From the NCBI RefSeq assembly GCF_004349055.1, contig NZ_SMKX01000009.1:1-64000 (forward strand): a stretch of 64,000 bases of DNA. Reading direction: 5' to 3'. Source of the stretch: Kribbella antibiotica (lineage in GTDB: Bacteria; Actinomycetota; Actinomycetes; Propionibacteriales; Kribbellaceae). Positions 23,551-32,934 of the stretch are shown piece after piece. The notes below the pieces were generated by a model that was not told the origin of the DNA, did no database searches, and saw nothing but the letters and a program-made list of their open reading frames with translations. Position 1 is the stretch's first letter. The number at the start of each line of letters is the position of its first letter. A program made the position numbers and the translations under genes.

Positions 23551-24477
23551 CTACTGACGCGCGGTGGACCCTTTCGGTTCGATCATCTCCCGTACGGCGT
23601 CCGCCACGGCCACCGGTTCGATGCCGAAGGCAACAGTTGCCGCAGTGCTGTCGATGATGAACGGACGACGCCACTGGTACTGCGTCTCGACCGATGAGCG
23701 AGCGGTCTTGTCGACAAGCCCGGCCAACCGCAGCACGAACTCCGGCATCGAGGAGATCCGGGCCGGCGTCGTACCGGCCAGGTCTGCGGTGAGAGCCGCC
23801 AACGTGTGCATGGAGACCGGTTCGGGGCTCGGCACATGCCACGCGCGACCCCACGCGGTTTCGTCGCCGGCGACTGCGATCAACGTCCGCGCGACATCAC
23901 CGACGTACGTCCAGCTGTGCGGCGCTTCCAGATCAGCCGGGACCGAAGCGGCCTTGCCTGCAACGAGTTTCGGGAGGGCAAGCACGCTGTACGGCGACAC
24001 TGCGCCCGCGCCGAGGTAGTCGGAACCGCGGACTTCGGCAGTGCGGATCCGGCCGGCTTTGTGGGCTTGTAGTGCTTCGGTCCACACCTGCGCGCGGACC
24101 TTGCCCTTCACCGTGTTGGGCTGCAGTGGCAGGCCCTCGTGGATCGGGCCGTCAACCTGTCCGTAGCCGTAGAGGTTTCCGGTGGTCACGAGGAGAGAGC
24201 TGCTGAGCTCGGCCGCTCTGATCAGCCCGGCGCCGAGTGGCGGCCAGTCAGTGGCCCACTGGTGGTAGGCCGGTCCGGCGCACGAGAAGATCGTCTTGGC
24301 GCCCTCGGCAAGGCGTGCGAGATCGTCGCCGTTGGTTGCGTCGGCCGCTACGCCCTCGATGTCTGCCGGAGCGCCGCCGCGCCTACTGATGAGCTTCACG
24401 TGATCGCCGCGCTCCGCCAGCAACCGCGCAACCGCCGTACCGACCGGTCCAGCACCGACAACCACCTGCAACGTCAT
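23551..24477 (-). CDS. NAD-dependent epimerase/dehydratase family protein
   Basis: A 308-residue extended SDR/atypical Rossmann protein. VVVGAGPVGTAVARLLAERG at 5-24 is the dinucleotide-binding loop; LVTTGNLYGYGQ and HSWTYVGDVARTL match the family. The usual YxxxK dyad is not evident near LYGYGQ, so catalysis may differ from true epimerases. It is 60 bp upstream of the DUF2993 gene on the same strand, with no sign of a shared pathway. Substrate unknown. Confidence 0.8.
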   Translation of the reverse strand: MTLQVVVGAGPVGTAVARLLAERGDHVKLISRRGGAPADIEGVAADATNGDDLARLAEGAKTIFSCAGPAYHQWATDWPPLGAGLIRAAELSSSLLVTTGNLYGYGQVDGPIHEGLPLQPNTVKGKVRAQVWTEALQAHKAGRIRTAEVRGSDYLGAGAVSPYSVLALPKLVAGKAASVPADLEAPHSWTYVGDVARTLIAVAGDETAWGRAWHVPSPEPVSMHTLAALTADLAGTTPARISSMPEFVLRLAGLVDKTARSSVETQYQWRRPFIIDSTAATVAFGIEPVAVADAVREMIEPKGSTARQ

Positions 24478-24557
24478 GGCACCAACCTACTGGCGGCTGT
24501 TGTGGGCCGGGTGATCACCATGCGTCAATAGTTTCTCCGCCTGCGGTAAGGATCGTC

Positions 24558-25586
24558 ATGGACAGCTTGGTTCTGCAGACCGTCATCGGGCTGCTCTTCG
24601 CCTTCGCCGCGTTCTCGGCACTGGTCTCGGTGCTGACCGAGGCGGTCGCGCGCTACATCGGTCTGCGCGGTGAATACCTACTGCGCGGCATCCGGTCGCT
24701 GGTCGACGGCAAGAGCGACTTCGCCCTGAAACTGCCCGACCTGGTCCGGCGGACCTCTCGCGAACCGGAGGTCAAACCTGGTGAGCCGGTCCAGCCGATG
24801 GTGACGCAGATCGTCGAGCAGCCGATGGTCTCGCGGTCGGCCGACAAGGGTGCGGCGCCGGCCAATGCGGGTAACGCGCGGTTGAGCGCCAAGGACCGGC
24901 GGAGTCTGCCGTCGTACGTGTCGGGTCGTTCGTTCGCGCGGGCGCTGATCGGGGTGCTCGTACCGGATGCTTCCGGGACGATGACGATCGATGAGGTGCG
25001 TGCGAAGGTCGATGCGCTCGAGGCGGCGAACCCGCTCAAGCAGCCGCTGCTCAGTCTGCTCGCTGAGGCGGGAGAGGACCTGGCAAAGTTCCGCGCCGGC
25101 GTCGAGGAGTGGTACGACGACCACATGGCGAGCGTCTCCGGTTGGTACAAGCGCCATGTCAGCTGGATCTCGCTGGCCCTCGCAGCGATCGTGGTCGTGA
25201 TCTTCAACGTGAACGCCGTCGAACTGACCCGCTCGCTCTACACCGACGAGGCGCTCCGGGGTGCGGTCGTTGCCCAAGCCACCGTGAACGCGGACTGCCC
25301 CGGCACGCCCGCAGAGTGTCTGGACAACATCCGCCAGGACATCCGCGACGCCCGTGCATCCGGCCTCCCTATCGGCTGGGGTGTGAACGCCACCTGCGCA
25401 CGGCCGGACAGCTCCTGCAACTGGTTCGACCGTCACGGTCTCGGCAGTGTGAGCGGCGTACTACTCACCCTGATCGGCTGGGCCCTGATGGCACTCGCCA
25501 CCCTGCCCGGAGCACGCTTCTGGTTCGATGCGCTGTCCCGCCTCGGCACACTCCGCTCCAGCGGCCCCAAACCACGCGCATCGTAA
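24558..25586 (+). CDS. Hypothetical multi-pass membrane protein
   Basis: A 342-residue protein with a hydrophobic N-terminal helix (LVLQTVIGLLFAFAAFSALVSV), a long cytoplasmic region at about 35-190 with charged and Pro-rich parts, a helix near 200-217 (WISLALAAIVVVIFNVNAVEL), an external loop with paired cysteines (DCPGTPAEC, CARPDSSC), and a last helix (LLTLIGWALMALATLPGA). It is not recognised beyond resembling uncharacterised actinobacterial membrane proteins. Start ATG 24558 is the only good one. It has its own promoter region, divergent from the gene at 24477. Confidence 0.75.
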   Translation: MDSLVLQTVIGLLFAFAAFSALVSVLTEAVARYIGLRGEYLLRGIRSLVDGKSDFALKLPDLVRRTSREPEVKPGEPVQPMVTQIVEQPMVSRSADKGAAPANAGNARLSAKDRRSLPSYVSGRSFARALIGVLVPDASGTMTIDEVRAKVDALEAANPLKQPLLSLLAEAGEDLAKFRAGVEEWYDDHMASVSGWYKRHVSWISLALAAIVVVIFNVNAVELTRSLYTDEALRGAVVAQATVNADCPGTPAECLDNIRQDIRDARASGLPIGWGVNATCARPDSSCNWFDRHGLGSVSGVLLTLIGWALMALATLPGARFWFDALSRLGTLRSSGPKPRAS

Positions 25587-25657
25587 GCCTTTGGTCTTAC
25601 GGCATTGAGGTCTTCTGCCTGATGCGTGCTGCCGGTCGGAATTCCTAGCGTGGCAGC

Positions 25658-26749
25658 ATGAACTGGACAATCAGAAGTGTCGTGCTTGCTGCCGCAGTGG
25701 GGTTGCTGGCCACCAGCCCGGCGTATGCGATGACAGGCGGTACGCCGGCCCGTAGCGCGGACGCACCGTGGATGGTGGGGATCGCCAATGTGGGGGATAC
25801 ACCGTTTCTGCAGCGGTACCGGTGTGGCGGCGTACTGATCTCGCCGACGCGGGTGCTGACGGCTGGGCACTGCCTGGACTACTCGGCTCCGGGGGATGTG
25901 GAGTTCCACATCGGCGGCAAAGTCCTGCAGGCCAAGGCGTTCTCGACACATCCCGACTACCGGATGATGAGCTCGACTGTCGATCCGAACAACCCGCAGG
26001 CGGAAGTTGCGGTCGACGACCTGACCATCGTCGAACTTGCGCATCCGGTGGCCGGCGTCCGCCCGCTACCGCTGGCTCGAACCGCGCTGCGGCCCGGAAC
26101 CACGCTGACCGTCTACGGGCATGGGATCACCGCGCCGCCGGGGCCAGGAACGTCGTACAGCGAGTTGTTGCTGAAGGCATCGCTAAAGGTGCAACCGGCA
26201 TCGGTCTGCGCTGCCGAGGACAAGTCCGGCGCTGCGAGCGACCCATCGGTCCTGTGTGCGCAGGCGCCCGGTATGAACGTCTGCCCGGGCGACAGCGGCG
26301 GCCCGGTGGTCGCCTCCGAGTACGGGAGACCTGTATTGGCGGGGCTGGTCAGCTCCGGCGGCGAGATCGTCGGCAAGGAGTGTGTGCAGGGGGCGATCAA
26401 CGAGTTCACCAACATCCCAGCGCTGCGTTCCTTCGCCACGCAGGCACACCCGGTCTGGGCGCCGCGCCTGCAGGGCTTGCTCAAGCTCGCCGGCACTCCG
26501 GTGATCGGTCAGACCCTGACCTGCGCGATCCCGGGCTGGAAGAACCCCAAGCCCGTCAGCGCGATCGACTACCACTGGGTGCACCGCAAGACTGGCAGCG
26601 ATGACTGGTACTACGAGATCGACGGCGCCCGCGCGGCATCCTTCACGCTGACCAAGGCGCAGGCTGGTGAAGACGTGCGCTGCATGGTCACAGCGAAGAA
26701 CCAGGGCGGCCACACCGAATACCTGACCGACCCAGTGCCCATCCCCTGA
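25658..26749 (+). CDS. Secreted trypsin-like serine protease (S1)
   Basis: A 363-residue secreted protease. The signal peptide (MNWTIRSVVLAAAVGLLATS) ends near PAYAM. The catalytic triad is visible: His in LTAGHCLD at about 67-74, Asp in VAVDDLTIVEL at about 115-120, Ser in CPGDSGGPVV at about 209-217. The mature chain probably begins near MTGGTPA. Residues about 265-363 form an extra beta-rich domain (LAGTPVIGQTLTCAIPGW), similar to Ig-like surface-binding repeats. Likely extracellular protein degradation. The next gene is convergent, 1 bp away. Confidence 0.9.
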   Translation: MNWTIRSVVLAAAVGLLATSPAYAMTGGTPARSADAPWMVGIANVGDTPFLQRYRCGGVLISPTRVLTAGHCLDYSAPGDVEFHIGGKVLQAKAFSTHPDYRMMSSTVDPNNPQAEVAVDDLTIVELAHPVAGVRPLPLARTALRPGTTLTVYGHGITAPPGPGTSYSELLLKASLKVQPASVCAAEDKSGAASDPSVLCAQAPGMNVCPGDSGGPVVASEYGRPVLAGLVSSGGEIVGKECVQGAINEFTNIPALRSFATQAHPVWAPRLQGLLKLAGTPVIGQTLTCAIPGWKNPKPVSAIDYHWVHRKTGSDDWYYEIDGARAASFTLTKAQAGEDVRCMVTAKNQGGHTEYLTDPVPIP

Positions 26750-26750
26750 G

Positions 26751-27023
26751 TTAGGGCAGGGCGCGGCGCAGGCGGAGCTCGTCGCGGATCACCGGCGGCA
26801 CCGGCAGTCCGTAACCCTCGAGGGCTGTCGTGTAGGCGACCAGTGCGGTCGTGAGGCGGTCGCCGTTGCTCCGGAGGCCGCCACCTGGTGGTCGCGTGGC
26901 GCGCCCGAGCCGCTCGGCCACCCGCGCCGACACGACAGCGGCGTACAGGTGGGAGAGGTCGTGGTCGGCGTTCGAGCGACGGCAGACGTCGCCATAGTCT
27001 GATGCCGCCTGCGCCTCACTCAC
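26751..27023 (-). CDS. Small hypothetical protein coupled to DUF5994
   Basis: A 90-residue helical protein starting at GTG 27023, which overlaps the DUF5994 stop codon (GTGA). The longer open frame covering this stretch is rejected because it would overlap DUF5994 widely. The segment SHLYAAVVSARVAERLGRA is helical; no motif is recognised. Coupled translation with DUF5994 suggests joint function, unknown. Confidence 0.55.
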   Translation of the reverse strand: MSEAQAASDYGDVCRRSNADHDLSHLYAAVVSARVAERLGRATRPPGGGLRSNGDRLTTALVAYTTALEGYGLPVPPVIRDELRLRRALP

Positions 27024-27466
27024 TGTTTCGACGCCTCGATACCCGACAGCATGAACTGCGCCGGTACGGCGTTGTCTTCCGCGCTGGCCCGCTCCATCGC
27101 CAGCTCGGCCACGTCTTCCGGCGTGCCCGGCGGGATCGTCAGCAGGTCGAGCCGCCAGCCGTAGGAGTCGCGCATGGCGATCAGCAGGTTGAGCGGCTGG
27201 GTCGTGAAGTACCCGACCGTCACCACGCGCCCGGCCACCGTCAGGCGGGCCGGAAAAGAACTCCAGGACGGACGGTGCAGCACCAGCCGGGTGACCTGGC
27301 CGTCGCCGAGCTCGTCGAGTGCCATCACCAGCCCGGGAAGCTCCGCCACCGGGTCGTCCGAGCGCGGCCACCAGGCCCCGTTCAGCGGCAGTTCCTTGTT
27401 GGACGCAGACCGCAAGCGGACCCGCGGTGTGGACGGCTGCTGCTCAAAACCGGCTACTCGTGACAC
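27020..27466 (-). CDS. DUF5994 family protein
   Basis: A 148-residue protein with the family's marks: VRLRSASNKELPLNGAWWPRS near the start, AELPGLVMALDELG, and the C-terminal DLLTIPPGTPEDVAELAMERA. GTG 27466 is chosen because homologous sequence begins just after it; the open frame continues upstream through unlikely residues. Actinobacterial DUF5994 genes are small, frequent and of unknown role. The next gene overlaps by 4 bp. Confidence 0.75.
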   Translation of the reverse strand: MSRVAGFEQQPSTPRVRLRSASNKELPLNGAWWPRSDDPVAELPGLVMALDELGDGQVTRLVLHRPSWSSFPARLTVAGRVVTVGYFTTQPLNLLIAMRDSYGWRLDLLTIPPGTPEDVAELAMERASAEDNAVPAQFMLSGIEASKQ

Positions 27467-27635
27467 TGACTGAAACCCACTCACGACGCGGACATGGACT
27501 CGAACAAAACCTTCATGGCGCATCCCTATGGGTGGCCGGCACACCGGCACCTCAAGTGGGATGTCGACGACTCCGGATACCCCTACCTTACGCCCTGTGT
27601 TCCACCCCCACCTCCTCCCTCGCGTGCCCACCATC

Positions 27636-27676
27636 GACCAGAGCGCCGAACCCCGCCTGGGTTCGGCGCTCTGGTC
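27636..27676 (-). terminator. 18-bp perfect stem terminator
   Basis: GACCAGAGCGCCGAACCC (27636-27653) and its exact complement (27659-27676) enclose CGCCT. It lies 9 bp after the stop of the secreted protein at 27686 and serves it on the minus strand. The rest of 27467-27635 holds no supported gene. Confidence 0.85.
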
Positions 27677-27685
27677 CGAGCGTGA

Positions 27686-28660
27686 TCAGAAGCAGGTGAA
27701 GGCGTCCTTGATCACCACGAACGACGATGGGTCGTTGAAGATGCTCGGTGCACCGTGGCGGACGGCGAAGGCCGTGATGCGTGGACGGCCCGGCTTGTCC
27801 GCCCAGGCGCCGCTGATCTTGCCGACGCCTTCCTTCACTGCGGAGCGTGGAATCGTGTACTTGAAGACGCCGTAGTTGTACGGATCCATGGTTGCTGCAG
27901 CCCAGCCGACGAGGTCCTGTGCGGCCTTGCAGTCGGAGACGAAGTACCGCAAGCCGGTGGACGGGATGTCCTTCAGCTTGCCGCTCTTGCGGACTTCGGC
28001 GACCTCGTTCGGCGTACCGATCTGGTAGAGCGTGATCGTCGGGCTGGTGCCGTTGAGGATGTCGGAGCCCGGCGTCCCGAACGGTGCCGGGAGCGAACCT
28101 ACGTCGGGTGAGTTCATGGCGCCGGGCGAGCCGGTGCTCTCGACGGTATTGAACCGAATCGAGAACCTGCCGCCACTCGGGCAGGCCGGTGCAGTCAGGT
28201 TCGCCTCGACCTTGAGGGCGTCGAGGATCCAGTAGTTGAACATCGTCGTACCGGGCGCCGGCTCCAGCGTGGTGCTCAACTGGCTCGACAGATTGACGGG
28301 CGCCGCGGCTCCGCAGATCCACTGCCACGTATAGACCAGGGTTGCTTTCGCATCCGATGGTTGGCCTTGCGAGTTGAACTCCGGCCAGGCACCGAAGTAC
28401 GCCGTCACATGGACCGGCTTGGTCGTGTCCACCCACAGCTTCGCGAGCAGATGAGCGTCCCACAGGTCGTCGTAGGTCACCCCCGTGTATCCACCGCCGA
28501 ACTGCAACGACTTACCGAGAGCCGTTGGCGCCTTCGGAGGCGCCGCTGCGGCCGAGGCCGGTTGCCGCTCTGCGGCCGTGGCGGGCGCTGTCGCTCCCAC
28601 CAGCAAGGTGAAGGCAGCAACCACTGCCGTCACGATCAACTTCCGCTTCCCTTGTCGCAT
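27686..28660 (-). CDS. Secreted hypothetical protein
   Basis: A 324-residue exported protein. The signal peptide (KRKLIVTAVVAAFTLLVGATAP) ends near ATAAE. The mature part is rich in Thr/Ser/Pro and aromatic residues, with five cysteines (WQWICGAA, APACPSGG, VSDCKAAQ, DAFTCF), and no catalytic motif I can name. It has a strong terminator and a promoter region of its own. Family not recognised; a binding or structural extracellular role is possible. Confidence 0.75.
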   Translation of the reverse strand: MRQGKRKLIVTAVVAAFTLLVGATAPATAAERQPASAAAAPPKAPTALGKSLQFGGGYTGVTYDDLWDAHLLAKLWVDTTKPVHVTAYFGAWPEFNSQGQPSDAKATLVYTWQWICGAAAPVNLSSQLSTTLEPAPGTTMFNYWILDALKVEANLTAPACPSGGRFSIRFNTVESTGSPGAMNSPDVGSLPAPFGTPGSDILNGTSPTITLYQIGTPNEVAEVRKSGKLKDIPSTGLRYFVSDCKAAQDLVGWAAATMDPYNYGVFKYTIPRSAVKEGVGKISGAWADKPGRPRITAFAVRHGAPSIFNDPSSFVVIKDAFTCF

Positions 28661-28764
28661 ACCGCTCGTCCTCCCGAGTGACTGTCGGTAACCTCAGTCA
28701 GCCTAGGAGCCGCAACAGTTGCCTCGGAAGAGCGATCGTCTGCAAGAAGATGCAAACTGCCCAG

Positions 28765-29244
28765 TCAGTCTTTGCGGCCCTTCAGGCGGCGGCTGACGGC
28801 GCGTTCGGTTTCGCGGTTTGCCTCGCGCTCGGCGAGGGCGTGGCGTTTGTCCCAGGTCTTCTTGCCGCGGGCCAGCGCGATCTCGACCTTGGCGCGGCCG
28901 TCCTTGAAGTAGAGCACCGTCGGGACGATGGTCAGGCCGCCCTCGTTCACCTTGCGGTCGATCTTGTCGATCTGGGCCCGGTGCAGCAGGAGCTTGCGCT
29001 TGCGGCGGGAGCCGCCTTCGAACCAGCGGGCCTGCGCGTACTGCGGGATATGCACGCCGTGCAGCCAGATCTCGCCGCCCTCGACCTGCGCGAAGCCGCC
29101 GACCAGCGAGGCCCGGCCGGCCCGCAGGCCCTTGACCTCCATGCCCTGCAGCACGATCCCGGCTTCCCACGACTCGCCCAGCTCGTACTCGTGCGCCGCC
29201 TTCCGGTTGCGCGCGATCACGGGGTCGGTCTCCGGCTTCTTCAC
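28765..29244 (-). CDS. smpB: SsrA-binding protein SmpB
   Basis: A 159-residue RNA-binding protein that brings tmRNA to stalled ribosomes. The OB-like core is complete: [45 protein letters not shown] and [24 protein letters not shown]. The C-terminal tail ([16 protein letters not shown]) is the basic helix that enters the mRNA channel. Length and motifs are normal. In many bacteria ssrA follows smpB, but I do not see a tmRNA gene in the window. Confidence 0.97.
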   Translation of the reverse strand: MKKPETDPVIARNRKAAHEYELGESWEAGIVLQGMEVKGLRAGRASLVGGFAQVEGGEIWLHGVHIPQYAQARWFEGGSRRKRKLLLHRAQIDKIDRKVNEGGLTIVPTVLYFKDGRAKVEIALARGKKTWDKRHALAEREANRETERAVSRRLKGRKD

Positions 29245-29334
29245 CCGACGATTCTGCCCGCACCGGCGCTTTGGGTCGACTTGTTACGCTAGGTGATTCC
29301 CTCCTAGCCAACAATGACTGAAGGGTTCTCCCTC

Positions 29335-29661
29335 ATGGGCATCTTCGACTCGCTCAAAGACAAAGCCACCGAGCTTCTCGCCGGCGCCACCGACAAGGTC
29401 ACCGAAGCGACAGGTATCGACCTGTCCGGCGCGACCGACAAAATCGCCGAGACCACGGGCGTAGACGTCAGTGGCGTCGCCGACCAGGCCACCCAAGCAG
29501 GCGAAGGCCTGACCGAAGCAGCCCAAGGCCACGCCGAAGCCGCTCAGGACCAGGCCAACGCCTTCGGCGACCAGGTCACTGGTGCCACCGGCATCGACCT
29601 CCCCACCGAAGGCCTCACCGACCAGGCAACCGAAAAATTCGGCGAAGCCACCGGCCGCTGA
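29335..29661 (+). CDS. Amphipathic repeat protein (LEA/antitoxin-like)
   Basis: A 108-residue low-complexity helical protein with no cysteine or tryptophan. It repeats units like DKVTEATGIDLSG, DKIAETTGVDVSG and DQVTGATGIDLPT about every 20-22 residues, giving long amphipathic helices. It recalls small actinobacterial MT0933-like antitoxins and LEA-type stress proteins, but no toxin gene is adjacent. ATG 29335 has AAGGG upstream; ATG 29314 lacks a ribosome site. A stress-protective role is a guess. Confidence 0.65.
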   Translation: MGIFDSLKDKATELLAGATDKVTEATGIDLSGATDKIAETTGVDVSGVADQATQAGEGLTEAAQGHAEAAQDQANAFGDQVTGATGIDLPTEGLTDQATEKFGEATGR

Positions 29662-29731
29662 CCAACAGCCAAGCCCTGTCATCGGCTCCCGCGGTCACCG
29701 GGGAGCCGATGTATCACCAGGAGCCGAGCCG

Positions 29732-30709
29732 ATGCTGAACGTCCGCGGAATCTCCTACCTGATCGGCGCGGACAGCGGCGACGTGCGCCGAGATCTCGAG
29801 GTCATCGCCCGGGAGCTGCACTGCACCACGGTGATGCTGATCGGTGCGGACGGAGCGCAGTTGATCGGCGCCGCCCGCACTGCTCTCGACCTCGGTCTCG
29901 GTGTCTATCTCCGGCCCAACGTGCCCGAAATGCCTCAGCCGCAACTGCTGGCGCATCTGGACCTCGTCGCCGAGGCAGCCGAGGAGCTTCGCCGAACGCA
30001 CTCGGACCAGGTGACGCTCTTCGTCGGCAGCGAGTTCTCCCATACCGCTCCCGGCATTGTTCCCGGACCTCGATCGTTCCTGCGGCTGAAGCTCATTCTG
30101 CGGTTCCGACGCGTTCTGCAGCGAAGGATCGATCGGCGGCTCCACAAGCTGCTCAGCGCCGCCGTGGCTACCGCCAGGCGGCGTTTCCACGGGCCCATCA
30201 CGTACTCCGCGGCCGGATGGGAGAACGTCGACTGGTCGCCGTTCGACCTCGTCGGCGTCAGTCTGTACCGCGGCCGTCGCAACTACGACACTTACACGGA
30301 CCGCGTGCGCAGCCTCGTCGGTGACAACGACAAGCCCGTCGTCGTCACCGAATTCGGCTGCGGTGCCTTCACCGGCGCCGAGCGCCGGGGCGCTGGTTCG
30401 TTCCAGATCGTCAACTGGTTCGCCGAGCCCCCACGCATCCGAGGCGACCACCCTCGCGACGAGGCCGTACAGGCCAGGTATCTGGGCGAACTCATCGAGC
30501 TGTACGACGCGGAGGGTGTGCACGGCTGTTTCGTCTTCACCTACGCCATGCCCGATTTCCCACACCGCGATGCTCCAGAGTTCGACCTCGACAAGGCTGG
30601 CTTCGGAGTCATCGCAGTAACCGAAGACGGCACGCGCCGCCCCAAGCAGGCGTTCGCCGAGGTCGCACGGCGGTACGCCGACCTGGCCCAGAGGCGGACC
30701 AGCCCTTAG
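29732..30709 (+). CDS. TIM-barrel glycosidase-like protein (annotated Abi-like in relatives)
   Basis: A 325-residue cytoplasmic protein. MLNVRGISYLIGADSGDVRRD opens a family found in many Streptomyces, where it is often annotated as an abortive infection protein. The sequence follows a glycoside-hydrolase TIM barrel: GVYLRPNV, VGSEFSHTAPG (acid candidate), ITYSAAGWENVDWSPFDLVGVSLY and PVVVTEFGCGAF, where the glutamate could be a nucleophile, ending CFVFTYAM. AGGAG stands 8 nt before ATG 29732. Hydrolysis of a sugar is plausible; a phage role is only a database habit. Confidence 0.7.
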   Translation: MLNVRGISYLIGADSGDVRRDLEVIARELHCTTVMLIGADGAQLIGAARTALDLGLGVYLRPNVPEMPQPQLLAHLDLVAEAAEELRRTHSDQVTLFVGSEFSHTAPGIVPGPRSFLRLKLILRFRRVLQRRIDRRLHKLLSAAVATARRRFHGPITYSAAGWENVDWSPFDLVGVSLYRGRRNYDTYTDRVRSLVGDNDKPVVVTEFGCGAFTGAERRGAGSFQIVNWFAEPPRIRGDHPRDEAVQARYLGELIELYDAEGVHGCFVFTYAMPDFPHRDAPEFDLDKAGFGVIAVTEDGTRRPKQAFAEVARRYADLAQRRTSP

Positions 30710-30719
30710 GTCCCTCGGG

Positions 30720-31736
30720 CTAGAGGGTTCCGGCCAAGGCCAGGTTTCCCGTGCGGCCGGTCAGGCCGGTGCCCGGGATGCTCCTGACTGGGGTCCAGGA
30801 GCCGTCGGCGCGGCGGACGTTGTGTCTGAGGATCTGCTTGGAGTCTGCCCAGTCGATGATCGCGACCTGCAGTTCGCCGCCGACGTTGGCTGCGCTGACG
30901 GAATAAGGCGAGTAGTTGGCGAACGCGGTCACCTTCCTGAACCGCTGCCAGGATCCGTCCGCTCTACGGATGGCGTGGTAGGCCTCCATGGAACTGCTCA
31001 GCGCTACGACGTGGAGCTGCGAGCCGAACCCTGCCAAGGCCACCTCGAGGACGCCGTTCTCGATCTCGCCGGCCACGCTCTCGATGTTGCCCCAGTTGCT
31101 CCAGGTCCCGTCCGAGGATCGAATGGCGTGGAAGAGATTGCCATCAGTGACGACCGCGGTGTCGATCGTCGTACCGACCCGGGCGGTGGCGACCTGGCTG
31201 ATGAGCGTCCCGAAGGTCCGGAGAGTCACCCAACTGGGCTGCCAGTTCCCGTCTGCGTCGCGGACGGTGTGGTAGAGGGTGTTGCCACGCTCGGAACACC
31301 CGAAGACGTGCAGCGCTTTTCCGAGGGAAGCTACCGCGACGCCGGGCGCGCCGGTGGGGCCCGATTGCAAGGGGATGGGCCTGAATGCCGTCCAGGAACC
31401 GTCGGAACCGCGCCTGGCGCAGTGGCTCACGGTATTGCCGTCGACGGATGCGACCACGTGGAGGTCCTTGGATATGCCGGCGCAGGAGAGGCTGTACAGC
31501 GCGGCGTCAGGAGTGCTGGCCTCCTCCCAGCTCGGCTTCCAGGTGCCATCTCCAGCCCTCGTTTGGTGCTTGAGGCCGGGGCTGCTCGGCACGCCCGCAA
31601 GAAGATGCGCGTTCCAGTCGGCGGGGGCAGCCGAGACCGTCCGTGAGGCGAGTACGCCGACGCCCGTGCCGACCAGAGTGGCAGCGGGGACGGCGATGAG
31701 CGCACGGTTGAATTGCCGGCGGTTGAGCGAGGTCAT
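30720..31736 (-). CDS. Tat-exported beta-propeller-like protein
   Basis: A 338-residue protein with a twin-arginine signal (SLNRRQFNRALIAVPAATLVG) and an Ala-rich cleavage region near VSAAPAD. The mature chain is made of about six repeats of 50 residues, each carrying a motif like HAIRRADGSW or HTVRDADGNW, which suggests a beta-propeller of the lectin/sialidase kind. No catalytic residues are recognised. The longer frame upstream is ignored; ATG 31736 begins the signal. Probably binds a surface or sugar ligand. Confidence 0.8.
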   Translation of the reverse strand: MTSLNRRQFNRALIAVPAATLVGTGVGVLASRTVSAAPADWNAHLLAGVPSSPGLKHQTRAGDGTWKPSWEEASTPDAALYSLSCAGISKDLHVVASVDGNTVSHCARRGSDGSWTAFRPIPLQSGPTGAPGVAVASLGKALHVFGCSERGNTLYHTVRDADGNWQPSWVTLRTFGTLISQVATARVGTTIDTAVVTDGNLFHAIRSSDGTWSNWGNIESVAGEIENGVLEVALAGFGSQLHVVALSSSMEAYHAIRRADGSWQRFRKVTAFANYSPYSVSAANVGGELQVAIIDWADSKQILRHNVRRADGSWTPVRSIPGTGLTGRTGNLALAGTL

Positions 31737-32644
31737 GTAGTTCCTTGGTACTCGAGTGAGCGTGCGGGCCAATGCAGTCTGCTGACTGGCCCTGCCACAC
31801 CACTGCCCGTACTCCGCCCGTACCGTTCCAGCCGGATCCGACCTGGTTTGTGTGGGCGGGTGGCGCGGCGCTCGGACTCGGGCTCGGCGACCAGAGGCGT
31901 GCCCACCACAGGAATTCTCGTCAGCAAGGCTCGAAATTTGTGCATAGACGTTAGCCAGGTCGACCGCCGTATCGGCGACACGGACGAAAAGGCGGGCCTT
32001 CGGCTGTCGAATGCATGCGTGGACGGACCGCATTCTGTAGCCAATATCTTTGATCAAACGCCCGCTCGGCTACCTGCAATTCCGGAAAGAGCGTTCTGAA
32101 AGCAGATAACGACCGCGGGCCCCCTGCGCCAACAGGAGGCCCGTGTGGTTCTTTCGAGGATGCCCACACCAGGACACAGACCTCGGAGGTCAGATTCGGG
32201 TTAAACCTCGATCCGACAGATCCGATACTGCTGGATCACAATCGCACTAGACAGCGGCCTGGACAGGTCGGACACCTTGGCTCTTGTCTTACCTGCGATT
32301 TGGCGGCCCGGCAAGCCGCTGACCAGGCCGTTTGTGTTCGGGCAGTTCAAATCGGGCTGGTGGCTCGAAAGAACCAAGTTGTTCTTGCCTTGATTCTTCC
32401 GGAGCTTGGACGGTCACGGAATGACAACACCGCAGCTCGGAGTGGGACACCGCCAACGCGGATCCGCAAGTTCTTAACCGGTTCGCAATCGATAACCCGT
32501 CCGGGTGGACCGCTACTGTCTGTCTCGGGTCCAAGACCTTGACGCAGCGCCAACTGCCGATATCGCGATTGGAATTGCCCACACCAGAGGCTTCTCGCGC
32601 ATCCGCGGGGAATCACCGACCTAGAAGTTAGAGGTTAGACAGGT
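31737..32644. other. 900-bp stretch without a supported gene
   Basis: Several open frames exist but none has a ribosome site or sensible composition. At 32115-32143 GGGCC/GGCCC arms form a stem-loop followed by GTGGTTCTTT, a likely terminator. Composition becomes less GC-rich after about 32000. It marks the left edge of the accessory block that ends at tRNA-Arg. Confidence 0.6.
32115..32143 (+). terminator. Probable terminator at the edge of the accessory block
   Basis: CGGGCCCCCT and AGGAGGCCCG form a stem with one bulge and a loop of about 7 nt, followed by a T-rich run. Confidence 0.5.
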
Positions 32645-32923
32645 ATGTCCCGAATCGTATTGCCCCCGGCGGATCCGCCGGGACCGGAGAGGTGGCCGCG
32701 CAGACGCCGACGCTCTCCGATGCTGACCGTGGCCGTCGTGCCGCCGGCGGAGGTCCTGCAGTTCGGCCGGATGACGAGTGCCGGGGTGTTCGCCCTGACG
32801 CTGCTGCTCGTGTTGCTGGGCTACGACCTGGCGGCCATCGCCACATTTGTAGCCGCGATCACCGCGGCTGCGACGACGGCGTACGTCCGGGTGACCTCGA
32901 TGCTGCTAGGCCGCGTCGCCTAG
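32645..32923 (+). CDS. Small membrane protein
   Basis: A 92-residue protein. The first 25 residues are Pro/Arg-rich (PPADPPGPERWPRRRRRSP); residues about 45-80 hold two closely spaced hydrophobic segments (AGVFALTLLLVLLGYDL, IATFVAAITAAATTAYV). GAGGT precedes ATG 32645. It ends 11 bp before the double-HTH regulator and is probably co-transcribed. Not recognised; it could tether or sense for the regulator. Confidence 0.55.
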   Translation: MSRIVLPPADPPGPERWPRRRRRSPMLTVAVVPPAEVLQFGRMTSAGVFALTLLLVLLGYDLAAIATFVAAITAAATTAYVRVTSMLLGRVA

Positions 32924-32934
32924 AACGGACGAGG

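Noticed and set aside
26751-27371. 206-residue minus-strand gene over DUF5994
   Set aside because: Its first half is an Arg/Ala/Gly-rich shadow of DUF5994; only the part from GTG 27023 is kept.
28681-28764. tmRNA (ssrA) next to smpB
   Set aside because: The short gaps on both sides of smpB have no room for a tmRNA and no Ala-tag sequence.
29732-30709. Certain phage-defence gene
   Set aside because: The Abi label in relatives is not backed by a known Abi domain; the sequence looks like a glycosidase-type barrel, so it is only mentioned.
30720-32057. 445-residue version of the Tat-exported protein
   Set aside because: The Tat signal starts at 31736; 107 upstream codons are not protein-like.
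31772-32582. Small open frames in the 31.7-32.6 kb gap
   Set aside because: No ribosome sites, poor composition and a likely terminator in the middle.
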